Origin: Salinisphaera sp. T31B1 | GTDB taxonomy: Bacteria; Pseudomonadota; Gammaproteobacteria; Nevskiales; Salinisphaeraceae | DNA length: 64,000 bases | NCBI RefSeq assembly: GCF_040361275.1 | Contig: NZ_APNH01000002.1 | Location: forward strand, 372,001-436,000 | Direction of reading: 5' to 3' | Shown: positions 45,874 to 55,554 of the stretch, piece by piece | How the letters are laid out: each line of letters begins with the position of its first letter | How positions within the stretch are numbered: the stretch's first letter is position 1 | Program-made: the position numbers and the translations under genes | The notes under the pieces: model-generated | Database searches by the model: none | Seen by the model: only the letters and a program-made list of their open reading frames with translations | What the model was told of the DNA's origin: nothing

Positions 45874-46545
45874 TCGCTTCTCTCGTCTTCAGGGCCGAGG
45901 CGCGGCTTCTTGATCAGAGACGGGGCCAGCCTGCGCCGCCGCTATTGCCCATTTCGGGCGTTCCTGTTCGCAAGGACGGATCGCCGCACGGTCGGCCACC
46001 GCGGGCAGAAACCAAGCCATCCCCAGAAAAACGCGATTTAACCGAAGCAGTCCGGTATTTGATACGGGGTGTCATGGACTCCGATCACCATCGCGCAAAG
46101 ATGGCGGCCTACTGATCGCCTGATTCGGCCATGGCCGGACGATTCATCGATCGTTCGATTGACGCCCCCTGCCCCGGACCGATCGTCGAACGTCACCTCC
46201 GAACCGGCGTTCCGGCCCGACGTTCGTTTGGCACAGAACGTGCCGCGTCGCGCAGACTAGGATTCGCAGGCGAAGCCCGTCATCGGGGAAAGCGCACACA
46301 ACCGGCCCGAACAGCATGACCCGATGCGCGACATGTCAAGAAAAGACCGCCCCGACGAGCGCACGTCGCTCCGGCCGCCGCTGCCCAGACTGTGCCATGT
46401 GTTCGCTGGCCTGTCGGCCATCGCCTGACTGACGCACAGCGTCATTGAACAAAAGTCGGCTTGCCGGCATTTAGCTGTATCAGACATAAAGAGCCTGGAG
46501 CGCGAATAAATATTCTTACAACCAAAGCGCTGCGAGGGGGTGCTC
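45874..46545. other. Long non-coding stretch after tRNA-Thr
   Basis: These 672 bp contain no supported gene. Short open frames on both strands show no family pattern. I found no integrase, no repeat of the tRNA 3' end and no clear terminator. Near its end an AT-rich patch at 46495-46525 includes the perfect inverted repeat GAATA-AA-TATTC (46504-46515), 30 bp before the next start codon. Confidence 0.4.
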
Positions 46546-46806
46546 ATGGCCAAGCAGAACGATGCGGATGCGATTCCGCAAGGAACGGTTGTGTGTCTGG
46601 CAGACGGGCTAGCCGTGGTCGGAGACGGCCCGGATTCGGACGATCAATACCGTATCGTGCGCCTGTTCACGGACCATTCGGGGCCGGGGTTTGCCGACGA
46701 GGCGTGCCTGACGGAGATCGTCGGCCGTATTTCAGCATACGGATCCTTCGATTCCGACTTCGCGGCCGCCGTCACGAGCCCCGGGCGGTCCGCATCGGTG
46801 AAATAA
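46546..46806 (+). CDS. Small unrecognised protein, 86 residues
   Basis: The open frame starts at an ATG with GAGGGGG 7 nt upstream (46534-46540). The product is soluble and acidic: MAKQNDADAIPQGTVVCLAD, LAVVGDGPDSDDQYRIVRLF and FADEACLTEIVGRISAYG are its main parts. The centre looks like a small beta-barrel, but I know no family. It stands alone between the tRNA-Thr gene and the pilin operon, behind an AT-rich palindrome. The good ribosome site supports translation; lack of recognised relatives keeps confidence low. Confidence 0.5.
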   Translation: MAKQNDADAIPQGTVVCLADGLAVVGDGPDSDDQYRIVRLFTDHSGPGFADEACLTEIVGRISAYGSFDSDFAAAVTSPGRSASVK

Positions 46807-47229
46807 TACCTGCGGTACGAACGCGCCCTCGTATGAGCCGGACCCGGCGACGCTGATCGACCGACCACGAGTCGGCACCCTGCGCGGAGGGTGGCGAGGT
46901 CGCGCCACAGATCATCGGCCACAAGCTGATGGCGCGACAGACCCGCCTGCGAGACATTCGCCGTGCCGCGTGGTCAGGGTGGTTCACGAACCGCAACATG
47001 CCTGGCGTCCTTCGGTGGCGAGTCCGCAGGGAACGCGGACCCGGCCACGGCCGCTGATTGAGAACTGCGGCCATCGCGATCGCTGGTTGCAATCGGCCCA
47101 CGCTCACTGACGCCGTCGTCTTCGAACGTGCACCACGGGTGACGCTCCACGTCACCATTCATCGGCGTGGCGCGCGCGTTGGTCGGCGCGTGAACGATCT
47201 CGGTCACGGCGGCAGCCGATACTGGGTGC
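46807..47229. other. Region upstream of the minor pilin operon
   Basis: These 423 bp have no supported gene; overlapping open frames on both strands have no recognisable pattern. It must hold the promoter of the fimT operon, but no good -35/-10 or sigma-54 (GG-N10-GC) box stood out. Confidence 0.4.
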
Positions 47230-47775
47230 ATGGGGGAATCATCGTTCGAACACGATTGCGTCGGCGCGGCTGCCAGCCGAGGCTTCACGCTGCTTGAACT
47301 GCTCGTGGCACTGGCGGTTGCCGCGATCCTGCTCGGCATCGCCATCCCCTCGTATCGCAGCATGGTGCAACGCAATGCCATGGCCGCCAGCGTCAACGAT
47401 CTCGTCGGCGCTCTGAATTATGCGCGAAGTCAGGCCGTCACCCGGGGGCGGGCGGTGTACGTGTGCCCGAGTGTCGACCAATCCAGCTGCAGCCCCAACA
47501 GCGGCTGGGGCGTGGGTTGGATTATCTATGCCCCGGATCCGGGCAGCGATACGCCGACCAGCGTCAATCGGGTCCGCGTACGCGGCGCGCTCGATGCCGA
47601 TGTCCGGATATCGTTCAACGGCAACGGCAATCGCGTGATCTTCGATGCCAACGGCTTCGCGATCCTCAATGCGGGCACGTTCATCGCGACAGCAGCAACC
47701 AGCCCTCAATCCACGGCGGTCAAACTGGCTACCACCGGCCGCGTGGCGACCGAAACGACGGCGGCCGGATCATGA
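47230..47775 (+). CDS. fimT: Minor pilin, FimT/FimU (GspH) type
   Basis: The product has 181 residues. It is a type IV prepilin: the leader ends in ASRG and is cut before FTLLELLVALAVAAILLGIA, which carries Glu5. A GspH/FimT globular domain follows (LVGALNYARSQAVTRGRAVY, GWGVGWIIYAPDPGSD). It is a minor pilin of the priming complex at the pilus tip. The ATG at 47230 gives an 18-residue leader. First gene of the fimT-pilV-pilW-pilX-pilY1-pilE operon; its stop overlaps the pilV start. Confidence 0.9.
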   Translation: MGESSFEHDCVGAAASRGFTLLELLVALAVAAILLGIAIPSYRSMVQRNAMAASVNDLVGALNYARSQAVTRGRAVYVCPSVDQSSCSPNSGWGVGWIIYAPDPGSDTPTSVNRVRVRGALDADVRISFNGNGNRVIFDANGFAILNAGTFIATAATSPQSTAVKLATTGRVATETTAAGS

Positions 47776-48269
47776 CGACTACACGCCAATCCGGTTTCAC
47801 ACTGCTGGAAGCCCTTGTGACGATCGTGGTCATCTCGATCGGCATGCTCGGACTGCTGGGGCTGCAGACGTTCAGTCTCGTCAATACGCAGCTGTCGGCC
47901 GCTCGCAGCCAGGCGACCATCGCCGCCGACAATATCGCCGACCGAATGCGCGCCAACCCGGCCGGCGTGGATATCAACGCCTACGATCAGATCGACAACC
48001 CCTCCGCTGCGAGCGCGGCGCCCAGGAGTTGCCGCGCGGGCGCTTCGTGTACGCCCTCCGCGATGGCCGCTTACGACGCATGGGCATGGGACAAGTCGAT
48101 AGCCGATCAATTGCCGGGCGGACGCGGCAAGCTCAGCTGCACTACGACCGACGGCAGCCGGTGTGTCAGGTATCGCGTTCAGATCACATGGAACGAACGT
48201 CAACGCAATACCGACACGACCGGCACGGGCAGCCAACCGATCACCTTTGAAACCATGGTGCGACCGTGA
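47772..48269 (+). CDS. pilV: Minor pilin PilV
   Basis: The protein has 165 residues with a short prepilin leader MTTTRQSG cut before FTLLEALVTIVVISIGMLGL; Glu5 is present. The rest (NTQLSAARSQATIAADNIAD, RMRANP) is a PilV-type pattern, with a Cys-rich loop (RSCRAGASCTPS) and a C-terminal strand region. PilV joins the tip complex and helps present PilY1. The ATG overlaps the fimT stop (ATGA), and its own stop overlaps the pilW GTG start. Confidence 0.92.
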   Translation: MTTTRQSGFTLLEALVTIVVISIGMLGLLGLQTFSLVNTQLSAARSQATIAADNIADRMRANPAGVDINAYDQIDNPSAASAAPRSCRAGASCTPSAMAAYDAWAWDKSIADQLPGGRGKLSCTTTDGSRCVRYRVQITWNERQRNTDTTGTGSQPITFETMVRP

Positions 48270-49060
48270 GTCCGTATCCAACGACCCGACACCGGCATTC
48301 GGGCTTCAGCCTGGTCGAACTGATGGTGGCCATGGTCATCGCCCTGATCCTGCTGGCCGGCATCCTGCAGATACTGCTCGGCAATCGCGAGAGTTTTCGC
48401 TATCAGCAGAATATGGCGAGCCTGCAGGAAAACAGTCGGCTGGCCAGCTTCATCATCGAAAACGTGATCGCCCATGCCGGTTTTCGCGCGGATCTTGGAG
48501 CCGAGCCGTTCCGGCGCGGCACCTCCAACGGCACACACAAGGCGGACTATGTCGATCGCGCGGTGGTCGCGGGCGTCGATGGAGGCGGCGGCAAGAGCGA
48601 TGTGCTGCGGCTGCGTTTCGAAGCCGCAGGTGGCGTTCACGATTGTCAGGGCCGCGAGATCGGGGAGGCCGGGAGCAGCCCTCTGATCGAGTCGGCCGAT
48701 ATGGAGCTGTATGTCAACGATCAGGACACGCTGCTCTGTGCCGACTATAGCGGCAAGGGCTCCAAGATCTCCCAGCCGATCATCGAGCAGGTCCAGCGAT
48801 TCAACGTGGTCTACGGGGTCGACACCTCCGGCGACGGATCCGCAGACACATATGTGGACGCACCGACGGCCGCCAATGGCGCCGGTGTGGTCAGCCTGCG
48901 GATACAGCTGCTGCTGCGTAGCGAAGCCAACGTGCTGCCGAGTCCGGTAACGCGAACCTATCCGTTTGCCGACGGTAGCTCGTTCACGACATCCAGCACC
49001 GACCGCCACGCCTACCAGTTCATCGACCAGATGGTCGCACTTCGAAATCGACTACCATGA
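48266..49060 (+). CDS. pilW: Minor pilin PilW
   Basis: The protein has 264 residues. The leader ends in RHSG, cut before FSLVELMVAMVIALILLAGI, with Glu5. It has the length and PilW features (NRESFRYQQNMASLQENSRL, FIIENVIAHAGFRAD), with a large globular domain. PilW belongs to the tip priming complex of the pilus. It begins with GTG at 48266, overlapping the pilV stop, and ends overlapping the pilX ATG. Confidence 0.92.
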   Translation: MSPYPTTRHRHSGFSLVELMVAMVIALILLAGILQILLGNRESFRYQQNMASLQENSRLASFIIENVIAHAGFRADLGAEPFRRGTSNGTHKADYVDRAVVAGVDGGGGKSDVLRLRFEAAGGVHDCQGREIGEAGSSPLIESADMELYVNDQDTLLCADYSGKGSKISQPIIEQVQRFNVVYGVDTSGDGSADTYVDAPTAANGAGVVSLRIQLLLRSEANVLPSPVTRTYPFADGSSFTTSSTDRHAYQFIDQMVALRNRLP

Positions 49061-49665
49061 ACCGAATTCCGCCTCGCATGCCTTGCCACGCTCCGCGCGG
49101 TTTCGTGCTGATCACCAGCCTCATCTTTCTTGTGGTGATCACGTTGCTGGCGGTATCGGCGCTCAACTCGTCGACCTTGCAGGAGCGCATGAGCTCCAAC
49201 CTGCGAGAAAAATCACGCGCCCGCCAGGCTGCCGACGCCGGGCTCCGACACGCCGAACGACGTCTTGGTTCGGCGACGTTCGCCAGCCTACCCTCCTTCT
49301 ATGATTGCAACCCGGGCGGCACCACCACCGGTTCGAACACGCAGACGCCTATCCGTGTCTGTCGCGAGAGCAGCATGCTCAAGCTAGACGGCTCGTCGGG
49401 CGGCGCCTACAAGACGTTCCTGGACGACGCGGTATGGAACAACCCGGCGGTGGCGGTCGATAGCGATAGCGACGACGACGTGGGTGACCAAAAGGTGGAG
49501 TTCTTCGTCGAAGCCATGCAATACCAGTTCCATGGCGCGGATCTGGACCCTGATCGGGCCGCGGTCGGCGATGGCGGCGTGTACTACCGGATCACCGCCC
49601 GAGCGCACGGCCAGAACCCGAACGCGACCGCCGTGACCCAAAGCATCTACGAGAAAAACTACTGA
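49057..49665 (+). CDS. pilX: Minor pilin PilX
   Basis: The product has 202 residues. The leader ends in APRG, cut before FVLITSLIFLVVITLLAVSA. Position 5 is Thr rather than Glu, as in GspK-like tip subunits. The early segment SSTLQERMSSNLREKSRARQ followed by AADAGLRHAERRL is the classic PilX sequence. The C-terminal region is VEFFVEAMQYQFHGAD and YYRITARAHGQN. It sits between pilW (ATGA overlap) and pilY1 (stop and start share one base). Confidence 0.9.
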   Translation: MNRIPPRMPCHAPRGFVLITSLIFLVVITLLAVSALNSSTLQERMSSNLREKSRARQAADAGLRHAERRLGSATFASLPSFYDCNPGGTTTGSNTQTPIRVCRESSMLKLDGSSGGAYKTFLDDAVWNNPAVAVDSDSDDDVGDQKVEFFVEAMQYQFHGADLDPDRAAVGDGGVYYRITARAHGQNPNATAVTQSIYEKNY

Positions 49666-52600
49666 TGGCGAGGATAGCGGGATCACGCCGCGGGGCCTGG
49701 ATACGACGTTGCCTGTACGCCGTGGCATGCGTCATGGCTGGCACGGGCATCGTCGCCCCCGTCATGGCAAAGGACCTGAATCTGTCCAATCGCCCATTGT
49801 TTTCTGGCGGCAACGTCAAGCCGAACATCATGGTCGCACTCGACAACTCGGGCTCGATGGATTTCGAAACGTTGTTCCCGACCGACAGCGGGCTGCTCTA
49901 TTGGAACGACTCGACCCGCTCGGCCTGGCAGAGCGGCACCTATGTGCAGAGCAGTCCGGTCGGCTATGCCTATCTGTTTCCCAACGGCTACAACGGCTGC
50001 AACGCGGACGGCAGCGGCTGCAGTGCACGCGACCGACGTATCTATTCGAACTACTCGGCCGTTCCGCCGATCCCGAGTCTGGGATTCGCGCGATCGCCGG
50101 AATTCAACGTGGCCTATTTCAATCCGGCCGTGTCGTACGATCCGTGGGTCGGCTACGCCGATGCCAACGCCACGTCGGCTTATTACGACCCCAAGGTGCG
50201 TTCGGCAACACTGAACCTGACCGTCGCCAGACAGTCGACGGCCGATGGTGAATTGTTCGATTTCCGTAGCGGCATGGTGATACCGGCCGGGGTGAGCTAC
50301 TACCAGACGATCACCACCGGGTCACAGACAACGATGTCGAACGTCTGTGTCCGATCGGCGAGCGATTTCTACTCCGCAGGTCTTTTCGAAGCGCTGTTCG
50401 GTTATTGCAGCCGCAGCGGCTACACCTTCTATCGTTCGGCGACGGTCAATGGTGGCAACACAACAGCTACGGGTTTCTATCCGTCTACCACCGACAAGAC
50501 TACGGGCAACGAAAGCATCCCGGTCAGCTATTATCCGGCCACGTTTTATTTGCTTCGATCGACGACGCTGCCCAGTAATTTCGGATGGAGTAACAGCGCA
50601 GCGAGGATTCTCGGCAAGGGATCCAACGGCGAGGACCTGTACGGCTACGAGATCAAGCCCGAGAATTTTTCGAGCACGGCCGCCTACAACGCCGCCATGC
50701 AGAATTTTGCCAACTGGTTTTCCTATTACCGCAAGCGTCACCTGGCCGTGCGAGGCGGGATCACGGGCGCTTTCAGCGAGATCAACGGTGCCCGTGTCGG
50801 TAGCTGCACAATCAACAACCCCGCCACGCTCACGATGCGCGATCTGGATTCGACCACCGACCGGCAGGCGTTCTACGATCAGATATTCTCGACGGACTTC
50901 GCAGCCGCCCGCGGTACACCCAATCGCAAGGCCCTGAAGTTCCTCGGCGAACAGCTCGAGAACAACGCGAACATCATCACATCATCGTGCCAGCAAAACT
51001 TCGCGCTCCTGTTCACAGACGGTTACAACACCGACTCGGTCAACGGCGTCGGCAACGCCGATCAGAGCAGTAATGCGCGCAAGACCTTCGGTGCACCGTT
51101 CGGCGATAACTACTCGAACACGATCGCCGATGTGGCGATGAAATACTACGAGAATCTCGGCTCGGTCCCCAACGAAAGACAGCGCGGAATCGAACGTCAC
51201 CGTGTACCTACGCCGCTGGGCTGTGACGATAACCCGCCCGACCCCTGGCTCGACTGCGAGGACGACCTGCACATGGTCACCTTCGGCGTCACCCTCGGGC
51301 AACGCGGACTGATCTTCGGTAATACGGCCCAGTACCCAAGCCAGAACGCCGACCCATACCGCAACCCGCCGGACTGGTCCAAGCTGAACCTGAACGACAA
51401 CAGCTACGGTCTGAGCGAGATCGACGACCTCTGGCATGCCACGATCAACAGCCGCGGCACGCTACTCAACGCGAACACCCCGGCCGAAATCGCCAGCTCG
51501 TTCGCCACCGCCCTGGAAGAGATCATCAACGCCGCGGGCTCCGAGGCCGCCGTATCATCCAATACGCGAAGCCTGAGCACGAATTCGGTCATATATCAGT
51601 CCAGCTTCACCGGCGGCGCTTGGGAAGGCGACCTCAAGGCCTACGCATTGAACGGCGCGTCGATCGGCGATACGCCGATCTGGTCGGCGGCCAACCGCCT
51701 GGTCGATACGAGCAAAACCAACGCCACGATCGCCAACAACCGCCGTATTGTCATTTCCCTGGCCCAAGGCACCGCGGCGAACCCGAATTATCGGGGTTAT
51801 GCCTTTCGTCCGACGGCTCTCCAAACGGTGCTGGGCGGCCTGACGTCGCTTCTGGGCGATCCGCTGACCGCCAACCAGATCAACTACCTCAGAGGCGACC
51901 GCAGTCTCGAGCAATCCCGTTCCCCGATCGGTTCGTTCCGCAACCGCGGCACGACCGTCCTCGGTGATATCGTCCATTCGGCGCCGGTATACGTGGGCGC
52001 ACCCGACCGTCTGCGTTATCCCATCAACTGGCAGGATCTCCGATTGGGTGCGAACGCCCCCGTTTCACCGGAAGCTGCCGCAGGGCCCTACAGCGCGGCG
52101 GGCAACAGTCGCGCGTTCGCCCAGGCCAATGCGAGCCGCAAACCCATGGTGTATGTCGGCGCCAACGACGGCATGTTGCACGGTTTCGCGGCCAGTGACG
52201 GCAGCGAGCAATTCGCCTTCATCCCCGGCGGCGTGACCGCCAATCTGTCGCAGCTGACCCGTACCGACTATCAGCATCAATACTATGTCGACGGTACCCC
52301 GGCTACCGGCGATGTCGCCTACAACGGCGCATGGCATACCGTGCTCGTCGGCGGCCTGGGCAACGGCGGCCGAACGCTCTATGCGCTCGATATCACCAAC
52401 CCATCCGCGTTTTCCAGCGTCGAGTCCAATCCGTCCAGTCTATTCATGTGGGAGTTCTCGCATCCACGTTTGGGCAAGACGTTCGGACAGCCGTCTATCG
52501 TACGGCTGCATAGCGGTCAGTGGGCAGCCATGGCCGGCAACGGCTATAACAGCAATGGAGAGAGCGCGTCGCTGTTTCTGATCGATATCCAGAGCGGCAA

Positions 52601-53600
52601 TCTCATCACCAACGGTCCCATCGAAACCGGAGCCACACCGCCTAACGGGGGCAGCAGCAACGGGTTGAGCGAACCCTTTCCTGTCGACGTCGATGGTGAT
52701 TTCATCGTCGATTATGCCTACGCCGGCGATCTGTACGGCAACGTCTGGCGCTTCGATCTGACCGCCAAGACACCGGCGAACTGGCGCGCAACCAAGCTGT
52801 TCACCGCGCGCGATCGCAATGGCAACCCGCAACCGATCACCACCCAGCCCCAGGTCGGCCTTCATTCGTTCGGCAACAACTATGGCGTGATGGTATATGT
52901 GGGCACGGGCAAATATATCGAAAACAGCGATGCGACCCTGAACACGGGCCTGCGCAATAGCGTCTATGGCGTATGGGATGTCGGCACCTTCAACTTCGCC
53001 CCGGGCGACGGCTGGGTACCGACGAGAACCGCCAATCTCAGCCGCTCGGATCTGGTCGTCCAGGATGTCCTGGCGCAAACCGTGGACAGCAACGGCGAAA
53101 CCTATCGAGTGGTGACGGACAACCCGGTGGTTTATCAGCAGAGCAACGCCAGCAACGATCCGGGCAAGCGCGGCTGGGTTCTCGATCTGCCGGCAGGTAC
53201 GGGCGAGCTGATCGTCAGCAATCCGGCACTTGAAGGCCAGACCGTGAGTTTCAGCACGACCATCCCGGACGTACAAGCTTGTACCACGGAGGGCTCGGGT
53301 TATTTCATGAAGGTTAAAGCCCGTACCGGCGGCCGTACCGACTTCGCCAGCTTCGATCTCAACGGCGATCGCCAATACACGACGCCGACGGATACCGTGA
53401 CCGTCAACGGTCAGAAAGTCGTGGTGTCGGGCGTCGCGATCAAGGGCGGCGCCCCCGGAGCGGCGTTGCATCTGAACGATACGTCCCAAATCGGGGATCG
53501 GGTCGTGGTGGGCGCCTCGGACGCCTCACGACGCGTGATCAACATATTTTCAGGCGCCCAGGCCGACGGACGCCGCAGCTGGCGGGAGATTCGACGCTGA
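49665..53600 (+). CDS. pilY1: Pilus tip adhesin/assembly factor PilY1
   Basis: The protein has 1311 residues: a signal peptide ([14 protein letters not shown]), a von Willebrand A-like N-terminal half with the MIDAS start DNSGSM (60-65), and a C-terminal beta-propeller (pilus biogenesis PilY domain) from about residue 690. The propeller has a calcium loop DVDGDFIVD (1008-1016) equivalent to the one needed for extension and retraction control in Pseudomonas. PilY1 sits at the pilus tip and needs the minor pilins to be placed there. The ATG at 49665 overlaps the pilX stop by one base. The inserted cysteine pairs (CNADGSGC and others) suggest disulfides. Confidence 0.95.
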   Translation: MARIAGSRRGAWIRRCLYAVACVMAGTGIVAPVMAKDLNLSNRPLFSGGNVKPNIMVALDNSGSMDFETLFPTDSGLLYWNDSTRSAWQSGTYVQSSPVGYAYLFPNGYNGCNADGSGCSARDRRIYSNYSAVPPIPSLGFARSPEFNVAYFNPAVSYDPWVGYADANATSAYYDPKVRSATLNLTVARQSTADGELFDFRSGMVIPAGVSYYQTITTGSQTTMSNVCVRSASDFYSAGLFEALFGYCSRSGYTFYRSATVNGGNTTATGFYPSTTDKTTGNESIPVSYYPATFYLLRSTTLPSNFGWSNSAARILGKGSNGEDLYGYEIKPENFSSTAAYNAAMQNFANWFSYYRKRHLAVRGGITGAFSEINGARVGSCTINNPATLTMRDLDSTTDRQAFYDQIFSTDFAAARGTPNRKALKFLGEQLENNANIITSSCQQNFALLFTDGYNTDSVNGVGNADQSSNARKTFGAPFGDNYSNTIADVAMKYYENLGSVPNERQRGIERHRVPTPLGCDDNPPDPWLDCEDDLHMVTFGVTLGQRGLIFGNTAQYPSQNADPYRNPPDWSKLNLNDNSYGLSEIDDLWHATINSRGTLLNANTPAEIASSFATALEEIINAAGSEAAVSSNTRSLSTNSVIYQSSFTGGAWEGDLKAYALNGASIGDTPIWSAANRLVDTSKTNATIANNRRIVISLAQGTAANPNYRGYAFRPTALQTVLGGLTSLLGDPLTANQINYLRGDRSLEQSRSPIGSFRNRGTTVLGDIVHSAPVYVGAPDRLRYPINWQDLRLGANAPVSPEAAAGPYSAAGNSRAFAQANASRKPMVYVGANDGMLHGFAASDGSEQFAFIPGGVTANLSQLTRTDYQHQYYVDGTPATGDVAYNGAWHTVLVGGLGNGGRTLYALDITNPSAFSSVESNPSSLFMWEFSHPRLGKTFGQPSIVRLHSGQWAAMAGNGYNSNGESASLFLIDIQSGNLITNGPIETGATPPNGGSSNGLSEPFPVDVDGDFIVDYAYAGDLYGNVWRFDLTAKTPANWRATKLFTARDRNGNPQPITTQPQVGLHSFGNNYGVMVYVGTGKYIENSDATLNTGLRNSVYGVWDVGTFNFAPGDGWVPTRTANLSRSDLVVQDVLAQTVDSNGETYRVVTDNPVVYQQSNASNDPGKRGWVLDLPAGTGELIVSNPALEGQTVSFSTTIPDVQACTTEGSGYFMKVKARTGGRTDFASFDLNGDRQYTTPTDTVTVNGQKVVVSGVAIKGGAPGAALHLNDTSQIGDRVVVGASDASRRVINIFSGAQADGRRSWREIRR

Positions 53601-53601
53601 C

Positions 53602-54024
53602 ATGAAACAACGACACAGAACACGGGGTTTCACGCTCATCGAACTGATGATTACCGTGGCGATCATCGGCATTCTGGCCGCTATCGCCTACCCCAACTAT
53701 GTGAAATACGTGCGCAAATCCAAGCGCGCCGATGCCCAGAGCCTGCTGATGCAGGGCGCCAATCGGCAGGAGCAGTTCTTCTCCACGAATTACAAGTACA
53801 CGCCCACCCTCGGCACTGGCGGCCTCGGATTGCCGAACAAGACCGAGAACGGCGCGTACGTACTGTCCGTGGCAAACGCGAAGTCGGACACGTTCACCAT
53901 TACCGCCACCGCACAGGGTGACCAGCAGAACGACGCCTGCAAGACGCTATCCATCAATCAGCTCGGGCAGAAGAGCGCCAACGGCACGGCGGCTACCAGC
54001 CAGATCAGTCGCGATTGCTGGTAG
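53602..54024 (+). CDS. pilE: Type IV pilin PilE
   Basis: The product has 140 residues. The short leader MKQRHRTRG is cut before [20 protein letters not shown], with Glu5. The start of the globular domain [20 protein letters not shown] and the C-terminal Cys pair (DACKTLS...SRDCW) are typical of PilE minor pilins. It starts 1 bp after the pilY1 stop. No pilY2 lies between them. It ends the operon and is convergent with lspA. Confidence 0.93.
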   Translation: MKQRHRTRGFTLIELMITVAIIGILAAIAYPNYVKYVRKSKRADAQSLLMQGANRQEQFFSTNYKYTPTLGTGGLGLPNKTENGAYVLSVANAKSDTFTITATAQGDQQNDACKTLSINQLGQKSANGTAATSQISRDCW

Positions 54025-54086
54025 TACGATCCGTAGCTCTGGCCGCGGGCCGGAATGATCTGCCGGCGTTCGGCCCGGGCCCGGCG

Positions 54087-54617
54087 TCAATCCGGTCGGT
54101 CGGCCGCCCGGCGGCGCGGCCAGACCATGTCGATCCCGAGTAGAATCGCACCCAGCACGATTGCGCTGTCGGCCACATTGAAGGCCGGGTAGTGCCAGCC
54201 GGCGATATGGAAATCGACGAAATCGATCACGAATCCGCGCGTGGCGCGGTCGATGGCGTTGCCGAGCGCCCCGCCCAGAATCAGCGCCAGCGATGCGGCG
54301 ACCAACCGCTCGCCGTGCGGGTGACGACGCATCCAGACCAGGATCCCGACGGAAACAACGACGCTCAGGCCGACGAAGAACCACGGGGTGGCCCCGGCGA
54401 ATATGCTGAACGCCGCGCCGGTATTGTGCATTCGCGACAGGTTCAGCCAGTCGAACAGTCTTATCCGGTCGAACAGTTCGAGGTTGTTCACGACCAGCTG
54501 CTTGGTCAGCTGATCCACACCGATCACGAGCACGGATAGCCACAACCAGTGGACATTCTGCAGCTGGAAGCCGCGCTCGTGGGCTATGCCCTTGTCGGTA
54601 TCGGAAGATGGCGTCAT
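54087..54617 (-). CDS. lspA: Lipoprotein signal peptidase II
   Basis: The enzyme has 176 residues with four membrane helices and cleaves the signal of lipidated prolipoproteins. The catalytic aspartates are Asp123 (LGNAIDRATRGFVIDFVDF) and Asp150 (NVADSAIVLGA); Asp35 in GVDQLTKQ and the MHNTGAAFSIFAG loop are also conserved. Its ATG overlaps the ribF stop (ATGA), so it is coupled to ribF. In most gammaproteobacteria ileS lies between these two genes and fkpB-ispH follows; all three are missing here. Confidence 0.95.
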   Translation of the reverse strand: MTPSSDTDKGIAHERGFQLQNVHWLWLSVLVIGVDQLTKQLVVNNLELFDRIRLFDWLNLSRMHNTGAAFSIFAGATPWFFVGLSVVVSVGILVWMRRHPHGERLVAASLALILGGALGNAIDRATRGFVIDFVDFHIAGWHYPAFNVADSAIVLGAILLGIDMVWPRRRAADRPD

Positions 54618-55552
54618 GGGTTGTCGTGCTCTGTCAGACAGCGGCGCACCTGCTCGACGTCACGGTGCATCTGCCGGGTGAGCGAGTCCAGCGATTCGAA
54701 CCGCTCCTCGCCGCGTATGAACTCTACGAAGGATACGTCAATACGACGACCGTATAAATCGCCGTCGAAATCGAGCAGGAACACTTCCAGCAGCGGCTCG
54801 CGCCCGTTGACCGTCGGCCGCACGCCGAAACTGGCCGCGCCGCCATATTGCCTGCCCTGGCCCAGGTCGACTCGTACGGCATAGACGCCGTAGCGCGGTG
54901 CCGGGCGGCGCGCAAGACGCAGATTGGCCGTCGGGAAACCGAGGGTGCGGCCGAGTTGCTCGCCTTTGACGACGCGCCCACTGACCCAGTAATCATGCCC
55001 GAGCAGGCGTGCGGCACGGCGGACCGCCCCCTCCGCCAGTGCCTGGCGCACGCGCGTTGAACTGACTCGGGCGCCATCGACACACACTTCGGGCAACGGC
55101 GCGATTTCGATATCGCGATCGGCAGCGAAGCGAGCGAGCGTATCCAGATCACCGGCTCGCGCCTTGCCAAAGCGGAAATCCTCGCCGACCAGAATATAGC
55201 GCGCGCCCAGTCGACGCCCGATCAGCTCTTCGAGAAACCGCTCGGGCGAGAGCGCCGCAAACGCCGAATCAAAGCGTGCACAGACGAATAAATCGATGCC
55301 TAGATCACGTGCGGATTGCATCTTCTCGCGCAGCGACGACAGCCGCGCGGGCGCACCCTGCGCATCGAAGAACTCGCGCGGCATGGGCTCGAAGCTCATC
55401 ATCGCGCACGGTACGTCCATGGCCCCCGCACGTGATTTGAGCTGCGCTACGATCGCACGGTGACCGCGATGCAGGCCATCGAAGTTGCCGATCGTCAACG
55501 CGCACCCGCCGGCCAGCGGCGTCATCCGTCGAACCGAGCGTACAACCCGCAC
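54614..55552 (-). CDS. ribF: Bifunctional riboflavin kinase/FMN adenylyltransferase
   Basis: The enzyme has 312 residues and makes FMN and FAD from riboflavin. The adenylyltransferase half has LTIGNFDGLHRGHRAIV and VGEDFRFGKARAGD with SSTRVRQALAEG; the kinase half has GHDYWVSGRVVKGEQLGRTL, GFPTANLRL and YGVYAVRV. The start is a GTG at 55552 with AAGG 7 nt upstream, giving MRVVRSVRRM as in homologues. It begins 2 bp after the murJ stop and overlaps lspA at its end, forming a tight murJ-ribF-lspA operon. Confidence 0.94.
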   Translation of the reverse strand: MRVVRSVRRMTPLAGGCALTIGNFDGLHRGHRAIVAQLKSRAGAMDVPCAMMSFEPMPREFFDAQGAPARLSSLREKMQSARDLGIDLFVCARFDSAFAALSPERFLEELIGRRLGARYILVGEDFRFGKARAGDLDTLARFAADRDIEIAPLPEVCVDGARVSSTRVRQALAEGAVRRAARLLGHDYWVSGRVVKGEQLGRTLGFPTANLRLARRPAPRYGVYAVRVDLGQGRQYGGAASFGVRPTVNGREPLLEVFLLDFDGDLYGRRIDVSFVEFIRGEERFESLDSLTRQMHRDVEQVRRCLTEHDNP

Positions 55553-55554
55553 GG

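Noticed and set aside
45798-47229. Genomic island integrated at tRNA-Thr
   Set aside because: No integrase gene and no repeat of the tRNA 3' end were found in the window, so only a weak suspicion remains.
46772-47396. Minus-strand open frames across the fimT upstream region
   Set aside because: Low-complexity, Ser/Arg/Ala-rich translations that partly shadow fimT; no start with a ribosome site.
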